From the NCBI RefSeq assembly GCF_038070105.1, contig NZ_JBBPBZ010000002.1, positions 2,120,001-2,184,000 on the forward strand: 64,000 nt of DNA. The letters run 5' to 3'. The notes under the pieces are model-generated. The model ran no database searches and was not told the origin of the DNA. It saw only the letters and a program-made list of their open reading frames with translations. Positions 10,551 to 19,403 of the stretch are shown here, piece by piece. Every line of letters starts with the position of its first letter. Position 1 is the first letter of the stretch. Origin of the DNA: Methylocystis sp. IM3 (lineage in GTDB: Bacteria; Pseudomonadota; Alphaproteobacteria; Rhizobiales; Beijerinckiaceae). A program made the position numbers and the translations under genes.

Positions 10551-11360
10551 TTAGATCGGACCGCCCGCCGACGGCGCGGTCCGTGGCGGGCGCCGGCGCA
10601 GCCACAGCGGCGCGAAGGGCCGGTCCTGACGAATGTCGAAATGCCCCTCCCGGACCATTTCCAGAGAGGCGGAGAAAGAAGAAGCGCGAACTGTCCGCGC
10701 CGTTTGCATATCGACGCAATATTGCAGCAGGAAATCGTCGAGTACGGTCCATTCCGCCGCCACGCCCGCGAGCCGCTCCAGCGCCTCGCGCGCCTCGGCG
10801 AGCGACCACACCGTGCGCTGCTTCAGCACGACGCGGGAGATCGCCGTTTTCTGACGTTGCCGTGCATAGGCCGACAGCAGATCGAAGAGGCTCGCCCGAT
10901 AATTGGCCTGCGAGACCGTCTGGAGCCCCTCCGGCCCGCCGCGCAGAAACGTGTCCCGGCCGAGCTGGGCGCGTTGGGTGAGCCGGTCGGCCGCGAGACG
11001 AATCAGCTCGAGCCGCCGCAGGCGCTCCGCGAGCGCCGCCGCGAGTTCGGCCGCCGACGGCTCGTCGCTGGTCTTGGGCTGCTCCGGCAGCAGCAGGCGC
11101 GATTTCAGAAAGGCGAGCCAGGCGGCCATCACCAGATAATCGGCGGCAAGTTCCAGCCGCACGCGCCGGGCGGCCTCGATGAAGGCGAGATATTGCTCGG
11201 CCAGTGCGAGGATGGAAATGCGGGCGAGATCGACCTTCTGGCGCCGGGCCAGCTCCAGCAGTAGGTCCAGCGGCCCCTCGAATCCGTCAACGTCCACAAG
11301 GAAGGCTTCGCCCTCCCCGCGCTCTTCGCCGTCGAGATCGAAAGAAAGGTCCTGCGCCAT
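10551..11360 (-). CDS. scpA: Segregation and condensation protein ScpA
   Basis: A protein of 269 residues. The N-terminal FEGPLDLLLELARRQKVD is the kleisin signature that contacts SMC. The C-terminal winged helix closes the ring. It heads the leftward cluster. In many relatives nagZ and a SPOR gene precede it; here the upstream neighbour is a small EF-hand gene. Confidence 0.94.
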   Translation of the reverse strand: MAQDLSFDLDGEERGEGEAFLVDVDGFEGPLDLLLELARRQKVDLARISILALAEQYLAFIEAARRVRLELAADYLVMAAWLAFLKSRLLLPEQPKTSDEPSAAELAAALAERLRRLELIRLAADRLTQRAQLGRDTFLRGGPEGLQTVSQANYRASLFDLLSAYARQRQKTAISRVVLKQRTVWSLAEAREALERLAGVAAEWTVLDDFLLQYCVDMQTARTVRASSFSASLEMVREGHFDIRQDRPFAPLWLRRRPPRTAPSAGGPI

Positions 11361-11550
11361 CGATTCTCCGCCACGCTTTTACCGGGGCAGATTGTTCCCT
11401 TTGCAGGACGCCCGCAAGCATGGCGCGGGGTTTGCGCGGTCCATCCACAAGATAGAGGGGTGGATAAGCGCAAGGCCCACCAATGGCGCCGATCGCAGGC
11501 CGACCGAAAGGAATGGCCGGCGCCCTTGCGCGCGCCGACCCGCAGCGCCG

Positions 11551-11805
11551 TTACATCGCGGCCATGGCGGCCTTGATGTCGTCGATCGTGACATAGCCCT
11601 TGCCGTCGCGGTCGATCTTGGAGAAGTTCGCATAGACGCGCGGCATTCCCGCCTTGGCTTCTTCCCGCGTGAGCTTGCCGTCGCCGTCCTTGTCGGCCGC
11701 CGCGAAACGGCTCTCCATCTGGGCGACGGATTGCGCCTGCGCCATGCTGGCGCCGAAAATGGCCATGGCGGTCACAAGCGCCGCGGCGCCGATCTGTCGT
11801 TTCAT
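11551..11805 (-). CDS. Small periplasmic EF-hand protein
   Basis: A protein of 84 residues. It has a signal peptide (KRQIGAAALVTAMAIFG then AQAQ) and two canonical EF-hand loops: DKDGDGKLTREE near 38-49 and DRDGKGYVTIDD near 66-77. It is a calmodulin-like calcium-binding exported protein. The start at 11805 was chosen because the signal peptide begins there; the frame extends to 11952. It sits 190 bases upstream of scpA on the same strand and is unlikely to share its function. Confidence 0.82.
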   Translation of the reverse strand: MKRQIGAAALVTAMAIFGASMAQAQSVAQMESRFAAADKDGDGKLTREEAKAGMPRVYANFSKIDRDGKGYVTIDDIKAAMAAM

Positions 11806-11931
11806 TCCCTTGTCCTGTTGTTCGCACCCACGATGGAATTGCTGTAAGATCGCGGGCGACCTGCGCCTTGGGGTTGCTTTCCTACTCTCGCGCAATCTTG
11901 GCCATGCGTCAAAGGGACTTGTCCTAAGCCC

Positions 11932-12339
11932 GTGGATCTCCTCGCCATTCATCTACCGAGCCGCGCGGACATCAACCCCGCGCTCACCCATTTCTCGACT
12001 CTGATCGAGGCGGCGGGCGTGACGGTGATCGTCATCGCCGCGCTCGTCGCGACCATCGCCTTCCTGCATGGCGGCCTGGTCTCGGCCGATTGGCAGGGCG
12101 CGCTGCGCCGCTACCGCGCAAACCTCGGCCGGGGCATTCTGCTCGGGCTCGAACTCCTCGTCGCGGCGGATATCATCGGGACAGTGGCGGTGACACCCTC
12201 GCTGGAGAACCTCGCCGTGCTCGGGCTGATCGTCGCGATTCGAACATTCCTGAGCTTCTCGCTGGAAGTCGAAATCGAGGGGCGCTGGCCCTGGCGGCGG
12301 GATGAGGCGACGCGGCCGGATGCGCGAACGCAGCTGTAG
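11932..12339 (+). CDS. DUF1622 family inner-membrane protein
   Basis: GTG start; 135 residues. Three hydrophobic segments lie near 24-46, 70-90 and 92-112, and YRANLGRGILLGLELLVAADII is the family signature (broken here by the G-R-G turn). DUF1622 proteins are small membrane proteins of unknown role. The gene is divergent from the EF-hand gene, with a 126-base shared upstream region. Confidence 0.8.
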   Translation: MDLLAIHLPSRADINPALTHFSTLIEAAGVTVIVIAALVATIAFLHGGLVSADWQGALRRYRANLGRGILLGLELLVAADIIGTVAVTPSLENLAVLGLIVAIRTFLSFSLEVEIEGRWPWRRDEATRPDARTQL

Positions 12340-12513
12340 TTGTCTCGAAATCACGGGCGCGAGGCACGGCTTGCGCTTTCCGCGCGACGCGGGTTAGAAA
12401 CGAGCCGCCCAATCAATTCGTCTCAGAATTGCTATGATCCAAGATTATCCGTATTTGGATTGCAGGCTGAACAGCCGGGGCATGAGCAGAAACATCCTGG
12501 AGGAACGCATCGG

Positions 12514-13029
12514 ATGGCGCGTATTTTATCGACCGTTGTGACGGCACTCGTCGCAGGCGTGATCGGCTTCGGCGTTGGCGTCTATGTCGCGCCGAGCGAG
12601 GGCGTCGCCTCCCTTCGGGCGGCGATCGGCAAGCTGACAGGACCGAAGACCGAAGAGCCCGCCACGTCCGCCGAGCCCGCCGCTGTCCCGGCTGAATCCG
12701 AAGCGCCGAAGGAGCCGGACGTCTCCGCTGCGCCGCAGGCCGAGACCCCGCCTGCGCCCGAGGCGCCCGCCGCCGAAATGCCTACGGCCACCGAGGCGCC
12801 TGCCGCTCCGGCTCCCGCCCCCGCCCCCGCGGCGACCGAGACCCCCGCTCCTGCGGCGGAGGCTCCGGCTCCGGCTCCGGCGGCTGCGGAAACGCCCGCT
12901 CCTGCGGCTGAACCCGCCGCAGCCGAGGCTCCCAAGCCCAAGGCAAAGCCGAAGGCCAAGCCGAAGCCCAAGCCCAAGCCCAAGGCGGCGCCCGTCGACG
13001 CCCCGGCCGAGGAGCCCGCGGCTCAGTAA
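12514..13029 (+). CDS. Membrane-anchored Ala/Pro-rich protein with Lys-Pro tail
   Basis: A protein of 171 residues. A single N-terminal membrane helix (STVVTALVAGVIGFGVGVYV) is followed by about 110 residues of Ala/Pro/Glu repeats, then a Lys-Pro repeat tail (KPKAKPKAKPKPK) and an acidic end. The layout looks like a periplasm-spanning spacer with a basic patch that could touch peptidoglycan or nucleic acid, but no family is recognised. A strong ribosome site (GGAGG) precedes the ATG at 12514. A clear terminator follows, so it is probably a single-gene unit. Confidence 0.7.
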   Translation: MARILSTVVTALVAGVIGFGVGVYVAPSEGVASLRAAIGKLTGPKTEEPATSAEPAAVPAESEAPKEPDVSAAPQAETPPAPEAPAAEMPTATEAPAAPAPAPAPAATETPAPAAEAPAPAPAAAETPAPAAEPAAAEAPKPKAKPKAKPKPKPKPKAAPVDAPAEEPAAQ

Positions 13030-13054
13030 GCGGCATACCGCTATCGTTTCCCGC

Positions 13055-13089
13055 AGCCGGCGCTTTTGCGAGCGCCGGCTGTTCTTTTT
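13055..13089 (+). terminator. Rho-independent terminator
   Basis: AGCCGGCGC and GCGCCGGCT pair around an eight-base loop, followed by GTTC and five T. It lies 25 bases after the stop of the Ala/Pro-rich gene. Confidence 0.88.
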
Positions 13090-13154
13090 CATGGCGCTTG
13101 ACGCGAGCGCGAAAAACAGAACAATAGAAGAACGCCCTACCCGCGCCAGCGTCC

Positions 13155-16100
13155 ATGTCCTCGCCCTGCTACGCCGAACTTGCGGCGACCACCAATTTTT
13201 CATTTCTCAAGGGAGCGTCGCATCCGGAGGAAATGACGGCGGCGGCGCTCGAACTCGGCCATTGTGGCCTCGGGATCGCGGATCGCAATTCGCTCGCGGG
13301 CGTCGTGCGCGCCTTCTCCTATCTGCGTGCGCACCGCGAGAGCGCGGGGGATTTCCGTCTCGCGGTCGGGGCGCGTCTCGTGTTTCGGGACGAGACGCCC
13401 GACATTCTCTGCTACCCGAAGGATCGCGCCGCCTATGGCCGCCTGTGCCGGTTGCTGACGCGAGGCAATATGCGCGCGCAGAAGGGCGACTGCGCGCTCT
13501 TTCTCCAGGATCTCATCGACTTCGGCGCGGGCCAGCACGTCATTCTCATGGAGAATGGAGCGCCGCCCCCGGTCCTTCTCGAGGCGCTCGTCGGCCGGGT
13601 CTGGCTCGCCGCGACGGCCCTTTACGGCCCGCGCCCGCGCGCACGCCTTCTGGCGCGCATCGCTCTTTCGGAGAGGCTCGGCCTGCCGCTTGTCGCCGTC
13701 AATGACGCGCATATGCATGCGCCCGAGCGTCGCCCGCTCGCCGACGCGCTGGCCTGCATCCGCGAAAAGACGACGCTGAACGAGGCGGGCTTTCTGCTTG
13801 CCGCCAACGCCGAGCGTCATCTCAAAAGCGGGCGGGAAATGGCCCGGCTCTTCGGGGATGCGCCGCAGGCGGTGGAGGAAAGCGCGCGCTTCATCGAGGC
13901 GCTCGATTTCCGCCTGACCGATCTCGCCTATGAATATCCGAGCGAATTGCGCGAGGGCTTCGCGAGCGAGCAGGCGGCGTTGGAGGCGCTCTCGCGGGAG
14001 GGCGCGGCGCGGCGCTATCCGCACGGCGTTCCCCACTCCGTTTCCGCGACGCTCGAACGCGAGCTGACGCTCGTCGGCGAACTCGGCTACGCCGCTTATT
14101 TTCTCACCGTCCACGACATCATGCGCTTCGCGCGCAGCAAGGGGATTCTCGCGCAGGGGCGCGGCTCGGCGGCCAATTCGGTCATCTGTTTTTGTCTCGG
14201 CGTCACCGAGGTCGATCCGACGAAACACGATCTGCTGTTCGAGCGGTTCGTTTCGGCCGCGCGCAACGAGCCGCCCGACATCGACGTCGATTTCGAGCAT
14301 GAGCGGCGCGAGGAGGTGATCCAGTATATTTACGCGCGTTTCGGCCGCGCGCGCGCGGGGCTCGCCGCCGCCGTCACGACCTATCGCGGCAAGAGCGCCA
14401 TCCGCGAAATCGGCAAGGCGTTCGGCCTCTCGGCCGATCTTCTCGGGCGACTCTCTTCCTCGGCCTTCGGACGCGGGAGCGAAGGCGGCTCGCGGGCGGG
14501 CGACATTGCGCGTCTCGGCCTCGACGCGAGCGAGCCGCGCTTCGCCATGGCGCTGGCGCTCGCCGAGGAAATCGAGGGTTTTCCACGTCATCTGACCCAG
14601 CATTCCGGCGGCTTCGTCATCACTCGCGACAGGCTCGACGAAGTGGTTCCCGTCGCGCCGGCCGCGATGGAGGGCCGCAGCACGATCGAATGGGACAAGG
14701 ACGACCTCGACGCGCTCGGCCTGCTCAAGATCGACGTGCTCGCGCTCGGCATGCTCACCTGCCTGCGCAAGGGCCTCGATCTTCTGGCGGCGCATTACGG
14801 GATCGCGCATCGCCTCTCGACGATTCCCGCCGAAGACTCCCGCGTCTACGCCATGATCTCGCGGGCCGACACGGTGGGCGTCTTCCAGATCGAGAGCCGC
14901 GCACAAATGTCGATGCTGCCGCGGCTGAAGCCAAAATGCTTCTACGACCTGGTCATCGAAGTGGCGATCGTGCGCCCGGGCCCGATCCAGGGAGACATGG
15001 TGCACCCCTATCTGCGCCGCCGCATGGGCAAGGAGCCGGTGTCCTATCCGTCCAAGGAGCTGGAGCAGGTGCTGGGAAAAACCTATGGCGTGCCTCTGTT
15101 TCAGGAGCAGGCCATGCGCATCGCCATCGTCGCGGCGGGCTTCACGCCCTCGGAGGCCGATCAGCTTCGTCGCGCCATGGCGACCTTCAAGCGCGCGGGC
15201 CTCATCGGCGGCTTTCGCGACAAGATGATCACGGGCATGACCCGCAAGGGCTACGCCCGCGACTTCGCCGAACGCTGCTTCAGCCAGATCGAGGGCTTCG
15301 GCACCTATGGCTTTCCTGAAAGCCATGCCGCGTCCTTCGCGCTTCTCGTCTACGCCTCCTCCTGGCTGAAATGCCGCTACCCAGACGTTTTCGCCTGCGC
15401 GCTTTTGAACGCCCAGCCCATGGGCTTCTACGCGCCCGCCCAGATCGTGCGCGACGCCCGCGAACATGGAATCGAGGTGCGCGAGGTCGATATCAACGCC
15501 TCGGACTGGGATGCGACGCTGGAGTCGCAGGCTCATCTGGAAGCGTCGCCCCCCACCCCTGACCCCTCTCCGCAAGGGGGAGGGGAATCAGATTGCCCTT
15601 CTCCCGAAAACGCGGAACCTGCGGCGCGAGGCCCCACCCTCCCCTTCACGGGGAGGGTGGGCCCGCGAAGCGGGGTCGGGGGGGGTCAGCACAGGAGCGC
15701 CCCGCCGCTCCACCTCCGCCATACCGAAATGGCCGGCGACATTTGCGGCAATCACGCCATTCGCCTGGGTTTCCGCCAGATCAAGGGCGTCTGCGAGGAA
15801 GACATGCGCCGCCTCGTCGCGCGGCGCGGCAAGGGCTATGATTCCGTTCGCGACGTCTGGCTGCGCGCGGAACTATCGCCGGCGACGCTCATGCGCCTCG
15901 CCGAGGCGGATGTTTTCGCCTCTCTGGGCCTGACTCGCCGTGACGCGCTCTGGGCGGCGGCGGGGCTCAACCGCGCCGGCGACAGGGACGATCTGCCGCT
16001 TCTGCGCAGCCTCTCCTTCGCGCCGCTGGAACCGGACGCCCATCTGCCGCCCATGCCGCCCGGCGAGGAGATCGTCGAAGACTATCGGTTTCTCTCTCTG

Positions 16101-16511
16101 TCTTTGAAGGGTCATCCGGTCGCCTTTCTGCGCGCCCGGCTCGAGGCGCGCGGCGCCCTGCCCTGCGCGGCGCTGGAGCGATTCCCCGACGGCGCCGGGC
16201 GCCGCCTGACGGTCGCCGGACTCGTCCTGCTCCGGCAAAGGCCCGGCACAGCCAAGGGCGTCGTTTTCATGACGATCGAGGACGAAACCGGGCAGGCCAA
16301 TATCATCGTCTGGCCGAAGCTCCTCGAACGACAGCGCGCGGAGATCATCGGCGCCCGCTTCGTCGCGATCGCCGGCCGGCTGCAGAAGGAGGCGGGAGTC
16401 ATCCATGTCGTGGCCGAGCGCGTCGACGATCTCTCCGCCGATCTTCAGCTGCTCGAAACCATGCGGGTCGCCAAAGGCGAGGCCATGCCCAAGGCCCGCA
16501 ATTTCCATTGA
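13155..16511 (+). CDS. dnaE2: Error-prone DNA polymerase DnaE2
   Basis: A protein of 1118 residues. An N-terminal PHP domain (ATTNFSFLKGASHPEEM) is followed by the C-family polymerase core, with catalytic aspartates in PDIDVDFEHERR near 374-385. The HTQHSGGF-like loop appears as LTQHSGGFVIT, and a C-terminal OB fold lies at about 1015-1095. DnaE2 does damage-induced mutagenic synthesis with ImuA and ImuB, but neither gene is next to it here. Residues about 798-856 are encoded by a dispersed palindromic repeat inserted in frame; the normal sequence resumes at GNHAIRLGFRQIKG. A 16-base tandem duplication covers the stop codon. Confidence 0.95.
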   Translation: MSSPCYAELAATTNFSFLKGASHPEEMTAAALELGHCGLGIADRNSLAGVVRAFSYLRAHRESAGDFRLAVGARLVFRDETPDILCYPKDRAAYGRLCRLLTRGNMRAQKGDCALFLQDLIDFGAGQHVILMENGAPPPVLLEALVGRVWLAATALYGPRPRARLLARIALSERLGLPLVAVNDAHMHAPERRPLADALACIREKTTLNEAGFLLAANAERHLKSGREMARLFGDAPQAVEESARFIEALDFRLTDLAYEYPSELREGFASEQAALEALSREGAARRYPHGVPHSVSATLERELTLVGELGYAAYFLTVHDIMRFARSKGILAQGRGSAANSVICFCLGVTEVDPTKHDLLFERFVSAARNEPPDIDVDFEHERREEVIQYIYARFGRARAGLAAAVTTYRGKSAIREIGKAFGLSADLLGRLSSSAFGRGSEGGSRAGDIARLGLDASEPRFAMALALAEEIEGFPRHLTQHSGGFVITRDRLDEVVPVAPAAMEGRSTIEWDKDDLDALGLLKIDVLALGMLTCLRKGLDLLAAHYGIAHRLSTIPAEDSRVYAMISRADTVGVFQIESRAQMSMLPRLKPKCFYDLVIEVAIVRPGPIQGDMVHPYLRRRMGKEPVSYPSKELEQVLGKTYGVPLFQEQAMRIAIVAAGFTPSEADQLRRAMATFKRAGLIGGFRDKMITGMTRKGYARDFAERCFSQIEGFGTYGFPESHAASFALLVYASSWLKCRYPDVFACALLNAQPMGFYAPAQIVRDAREHGIEVREVDINASDWDATLESQAHLEASPPTPDPSPQGGGESDCPSPENAEPAARGPTLPFTGRVGPRSGVGGGQHRSAPPLHLRHTEMAGDICGNHAIRLGFRQIKGVCEEDMRRLVARRGKGYDSVRDVWLRAELSPATLMRLAEADVFASLGLTRRDALWAAAGLNRAGDRDDLPLLRSLSFAPLEPDAHLPPMPPGEEIVEDYRFLSLSLKGHPVAFLRARLEARGALPCAALERFPDGAGRRLTVAGLVLLRQRPGTAKGVVFMTIEDETGQANIIVWPKLLERQRAEIIGARFVAIAGRLQKEAGVIHVVAERVDDLSADLQLLETMRVAKGEAMPKARNFH
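15550..15692 (+). repeat. Dispersed palindromic repeat inserted inside dnaE2
   Basis: Two GC-rich palindromic halves: CCCCTCTCCGCAAGGGGGAGGGG near 15565 (interrupted stem, described by its arms CCCCTC and GAGGGG), and a second from about 15640 with a CCCTCCCC/GGGGAGGG stem and a CCCCGCGAAGCGGGG hairpin. The same halves, in swapped order and orientation, occur between nadB and nadC at 29452-29590. The insert adds about 58 codons without breaking the reading frame. Confidence 0.8.
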
Positions 16512-16529
16512 GGGCAATTTCCATTGAGG
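16498..16529 (+). repeat. 16-base tandem duplication over the dnaE2 stop
   Basis: GCAATTTCCATTGAGG occurs twice in direct contact, at 16498-16513 and 16514-16529. The first copy holds the last codons and TGA of dnaE2; the second is untranslated. It looks like a simple slippage or repair duplication. Confidence 0.85.
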
Positions 16530-16635
16530 ATTGCACTAACGCGGCTTTGCCAACGCACGGGCGGAACCATTCGACGTCGCCCGCCGTTAACCTGCGGCTT
16601 GTCGCAAACAGAAAAAATTGAACGGGAGCAAATGC

Positions 16636-17118
16636 ATGCGCAAATCTCTTTTCCACCTCGCCTTTGTCCCGGCCGTTCTTATGGCCGCCGGGGCGCTTGC
16701 CGCGCCCGTCTCGAGCCCCGCGAACGTCCGCTCCGGCCCCAGCGCAAAATGGCCGGTCATCGCGACCATTCCCGCCGGCGCCGATGTGCAGGTCCTGAAC
16801 TGCGGCGGCGGCTGGAAGCGCGACTGGTGCAAGGTCTCCTATGGGCAGGTTTCGGGCTATGTGGCCGCCGGCGTGCTCGCGCCCTCCGGCAATAATGTCG
16901 TCGTCGCGCCGGTCGTGACGACGGAACTCGCCAATCTCTACAAGGGACCGGGAGCCAGATATCCTGTGATCGTCGCTGTCCCCGGCGGCTCCAGGGTGAA
17001 TCAGGGCGGCTGCGTCGGCGGCTGGCAGACCCGCTGGTGTCAGGTCAATTACGACGGACGCATCGGCTACATGATGGAGAACCTTCTCCAGCGCGAGGGC
17101 GCGCTTTTCCCCATGTAA
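16636..17118 (+). CDS. Secreted protein with two bacterial SH3 domains
   Basis: A protein of 160 residues. A signal peptide (KSLFHLAFVPAVLMAAGALA) is followed by two SH3_3 repeats, about 25-80 and 95-155. Each has the NVRSGPS/NLYKGPG start and a GGW-x4-WC element (GWKRDWCKV, GWQTRWCQV). Such domains bind peptidoglycan or stem peptides in the periplasm. The ATG at 16636 is preferred because the signal peptide starts there; the upstream start at 16618 adds a short polar lead. Confidence 0.8.
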   Translation: MRKSLFHLAFVPAVLMAAGALAAPVSSPANVRSGPSAKWPVIATIPAGADVQVLNCGGGWKRDWCKVSYGQVSGYVAAGVLAPSGNNVVVAPVVTTELANLYKGPGARYPVIVAVPGGSRVNQGGCVGGWQTRWCQVNYDGRIGYMMENLLQREGALFPM

Positions 17119-17210
17119 AGGACGGCGGCGCGGGCGGCTTTCGCCCGCGCCTCTTTGAAACGGCCGTGCGGATTTTCTATCTTCGCCTTTTCGCGGGGCG
17201 GAGGAAGTGA

Positions 17211-18092
17211 ATGGCGGCGCCGGGTCTGGACAACACGGAGCGCGTCTCGCCTCTGGTGCGCCGCGTCGTCGCGCCCAACGCCGGGCCTTTCACCTATAAA
17301 GGCACGTGCAGCTACATTCTCGGCGCGGGCGACGTCGCCATCGTCGACCCCGGCCCCGACGATCCGCGTCACATCGCGGCTTTGCTCGCGGCCATTGGCG
17401 GGGAGCGGCTGCGCTACATTCTCGTCACCCATACGCATCGGGATCATTCGCCCGCCGCGCGCGCGCTGAAGGAGGCGACCGGCGCGACCATCGCCGGCTG
17501 CGCCCCCTATGCGGCCCCTCCCGATATCGAGCTGACTGGCCCCGGCCTCGACGCCGCGCATGACACGGCTTATGCGCCCGATGTGACCCTCGGGGAAGGC
17601 GCTCGTCTCGATCTCGGCGGCGCGACGATCGAGGCGCTGGAAACGCCCGGCCATACGGCCAACCATCTCTGTTTCGCGCTCCACGAGGAAAAGGCGCTTT
17701 TTACCGGCGATCACATCATGGGCTGGTCGACCACGGTGATCGCGCCGCCGGACGGCTCGATGACCGACTACATGACCTCGATAGAACGCCTGCGCCAGCG
17801 CGACGACGCAATCTATTGGCCCGGCCATGGCGCGCCGGTGCAGGAGCCGCGACGCTATCTGCGCGCGCTGCTGCATCACCGCCGCGCGCGGGAGGCGGCG
17901 ATCCTCCAGCGGCTGGCGGCTGGCGACGACACGATCGCCGCCATCGTCGCGCGCATCTACGAAAGCGTCGACAGACGCCTGCACGGCGCCGCGGCCATGA
18001 CGGTCTTCGCTCATCTGGAAGATCTGGTTCTGCGCGGGCTCGTGCACAGCGACGGCCCGCCGACGCTCACCGCGCGTTACGCGCGAAAGTAA
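17211..18092 (+). CDS. Metallo-beta-lactamase fold hydrolase, LACTB2-like
   Basis: A protein of 293 residues. The zinc motif THTHRDH is near residues 73-79, with further ligands in ETPGHTANH and in the FTGDHIMGW segment. The C-terminal 80 residues form the winged-helix region seen in LACTB2-type hydrolases, a group that includes endoribonucleases. The natural substrate cannot be assigned. It stands alone, 92 bases after the SH3 gene. Confidence 0.85.
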   Translation: MAAPGLDNTERVSPLVRRVVAPNAGPFTYKGTCSYILGAGDVAIVDPGPDDPRHIAALLAAIGGERLRYILVTHTHRDHSPAARALKEATGATIAGCAPYAAPPDIELTGPGLDAAHDTAYAPDVTLGEGARLDLGGATIEALETPGHTANHLCFALHEEKALFTGDHIMGWSTTVIAPPDGSMTDYMTSIERLRQRDDAIYWPGHGAPVQEPRRYLRALLHHRRAREAAILQRLAAGDDTIAAIVARIYESVDRRLHGAAAMTVFAHLEDLVLRGLVHSDGPPTLTARYARK

Positions 18093-18105
18093 GCCTCCAG
18101 GAGAC

Positions 18106-18210
18106 GCGCTGGAGCCTTTTCCGATCCGATGGAATCGGATCGAGGCTCGAGCTTCTTGTCCGTCGCGCTTTCTGTCGCGGAACCGGTTCCCACTTCGGCG
18201 GAAAGCGCGC
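18106..18210. repeat. Dispersed Hyphomicrobiales intergenic repeat
   Basis: A block of about 105 bases. It begins GAGCCTTTTCCGATCC, contains the perfect hairpin CGATCCGAT-gga-ATCGGATCG, and ends with an ACCGGTTCCC / GGAAAGCGC segment. This matches in pattern the intergenic repeat often met in Hyphomicrobiales genomes. Its right end reaches the stop codon of the FtsB-like gene. Confidence 0.55.
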
Positions 18211-18539
18211 TAACGCTCGCCTTCCTGCGGCAGCAGGATCACCACCTCGTTCTTGTGAACGCGGCCGAGGCGCTTGCGGGTCTCTTCCTCGAGAACGTCG
18301 GCGTCGATCTTCTCGCCCTTGATCAGGGCGATGCGCGCCTCCCACTGCATGCGATCGAATCGCAGCAGGTCTCGCTCCCGCCTCAGTTGCGCGAGCTTTT
18401 GCTCATATTCCTCGCCCGTCTTCAGTCCGCGCTGACCATGGACCCCGTGCCAGACGAAATAGGAAGCCACCGTCCCCGCCACGCAATACAGCAGGACGGG
18501 AAGCACGAGGGAACGGAGGAAAACGAGCCATCTGAACAT
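18210..18539 (-). CDS. Septum formation initiator, FtsB/DivIC family
   Basis: A protein of 109 residues: a short cytoplasmic start, one membrane helix (LVLPVLLYCVAGTVASYFVW) and a periplasmic coiled coil with the LRRERDLLRFDRMQWEARI heptads, in line with FtsB/DivIC proteins of the divisome. In most relatives this gene lies between eno and the pyruvate dehydrogenase genes. Here it stands between a metallo-hydrolase and popZ, so the position is unusual. Confidence 0.83.
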   Translation of the reverse strand: MFRWLVFLRSLVLPVLLYCVAGTVASYFVWHGVHGQRGLKTGEEYEQKLAQLRRERDLLRFDRMQWEARIALIKGEKIDADVLEEETRKRLGRVHKNEVVILLPQEGER

Positions 18540-18596
18540 ATGCGCAGGTTAACGCCAACTTCTGTAGCGAGCGTTAACGAGCCGTGAAGTCGTCTC

Positions 18597-19268
18597 TTAC
18601 CGGCGGCCGCCGCGCGCGACCCGTTCGATTTCTGCGCGCACCAGCCGCTCGACGATCACGGGCAAATTGTCGTCCAGCCACTCCCTGAGCATGGGGCGCA
18701 TCATGTCCTGCGCATATTTCTGGAGCAGGCCGCTGTCATTGAGGAACATGCTCGCCGTCAGCGCCTGAAAATGCGAGGCGACCGAGGACGCCGTGTCGGC
18801 GGAAACCAGCGCCTCCTCGACGATCTCTTCCTTCACAGCCGGCTCGAAAGGCGTTTCGGGCGCGTCCTCCATTGGCTCTTCAGCCTTGGGCGCTTCCGCG
18901 GTCGTGAGCGGCGGCGGCGCGGCGCGATGGAGACGGAGCTGGCGAATTTCGACCACGGGGGCCGGCGGCGGCGTGACCTCTTCCGGCTCCGGCGCGGGTT
19001 CGGAATCCTCGACTTCTACCGACGGGGCGGCCTCGAGCGCCGGAGCGGGATAGGCCCTCTGCGCGGCGGACGCCGTCTCTCCAGCTCGGAGCTCGACATC
19101 GGGCCGAAGAAGGCGCGTCTCGCGGTCGCGACGGCTCGGCGGCGTCGCCTGATCGTCCGCGATGATGCGCCGGATGGAGGCGAGGATCTCCTCCATCGAC
19201 GGCTCATGCGCGCGCATCTCTTCCTGAAGAGAAGGCGACGACGGGGCGGACGCGTTCGCTGCGCTCAT
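18597..19268 (-). CDS. popZ: DUF2497 polar organising protein PopZ
   Basis: A protein of 223 residues. The N-terminal EPSMEEILASIRRIIADD is the conserved PopZ segment that binds clients. A Pro/Glu-rich acidic middle follows, and the C-terminal helix (LREWLDDNLPVIVERLV) drives self-assembly. In Caulobacter PopZ makes a polar hub that tethers the ParB-parS complex. The start at 19268 places the conserved motif near the N-terminus; the frame runs on to 19334. It follows tolC on the same strand, as in other Hyphomicrobiales. Confidence 0.88.
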   Translation of the reverse strand: MSAANASAPSSPSLQEEMRAHEPSMEEILASIRRIIADDQATPPSRRDRETRLLRPDVELRAGETASAAQRAYPAPALEAAPSVEVEDSEPAPEPEEVTPPPAPVVEIRQLRLHRAAPPPLTTAEAPKAEEPMEDAPETPFEPAVKEEIVEEALVSADTASSVASHFQALTASMFLNDSGLLQKYAQDMMRPMLREWLDDNLPVIVERLVRAEIERVARGGRR

Positions 19269-19403
19269 GGAGTGCTTTCTGAAGTGGTTGGCGTCTTGCC
19301 GCGACGCGACAAGCTCCAGGATGTGTGACCTCACGGCCAGCGCGAATCAACTCGACGAAAGGGAATTCCACACCTTTCGCGGCGCGCTGTCACCACCCGA
19401 GGC

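Noticed and set aside
13200..15575. Leftward ORF of 791 residues opposite dnaE2
   Set aside because: It is the antisense shadow of a high-GC gene; composition is His/Arg/Asp-rich without any domain, and dnaE2 is certain.
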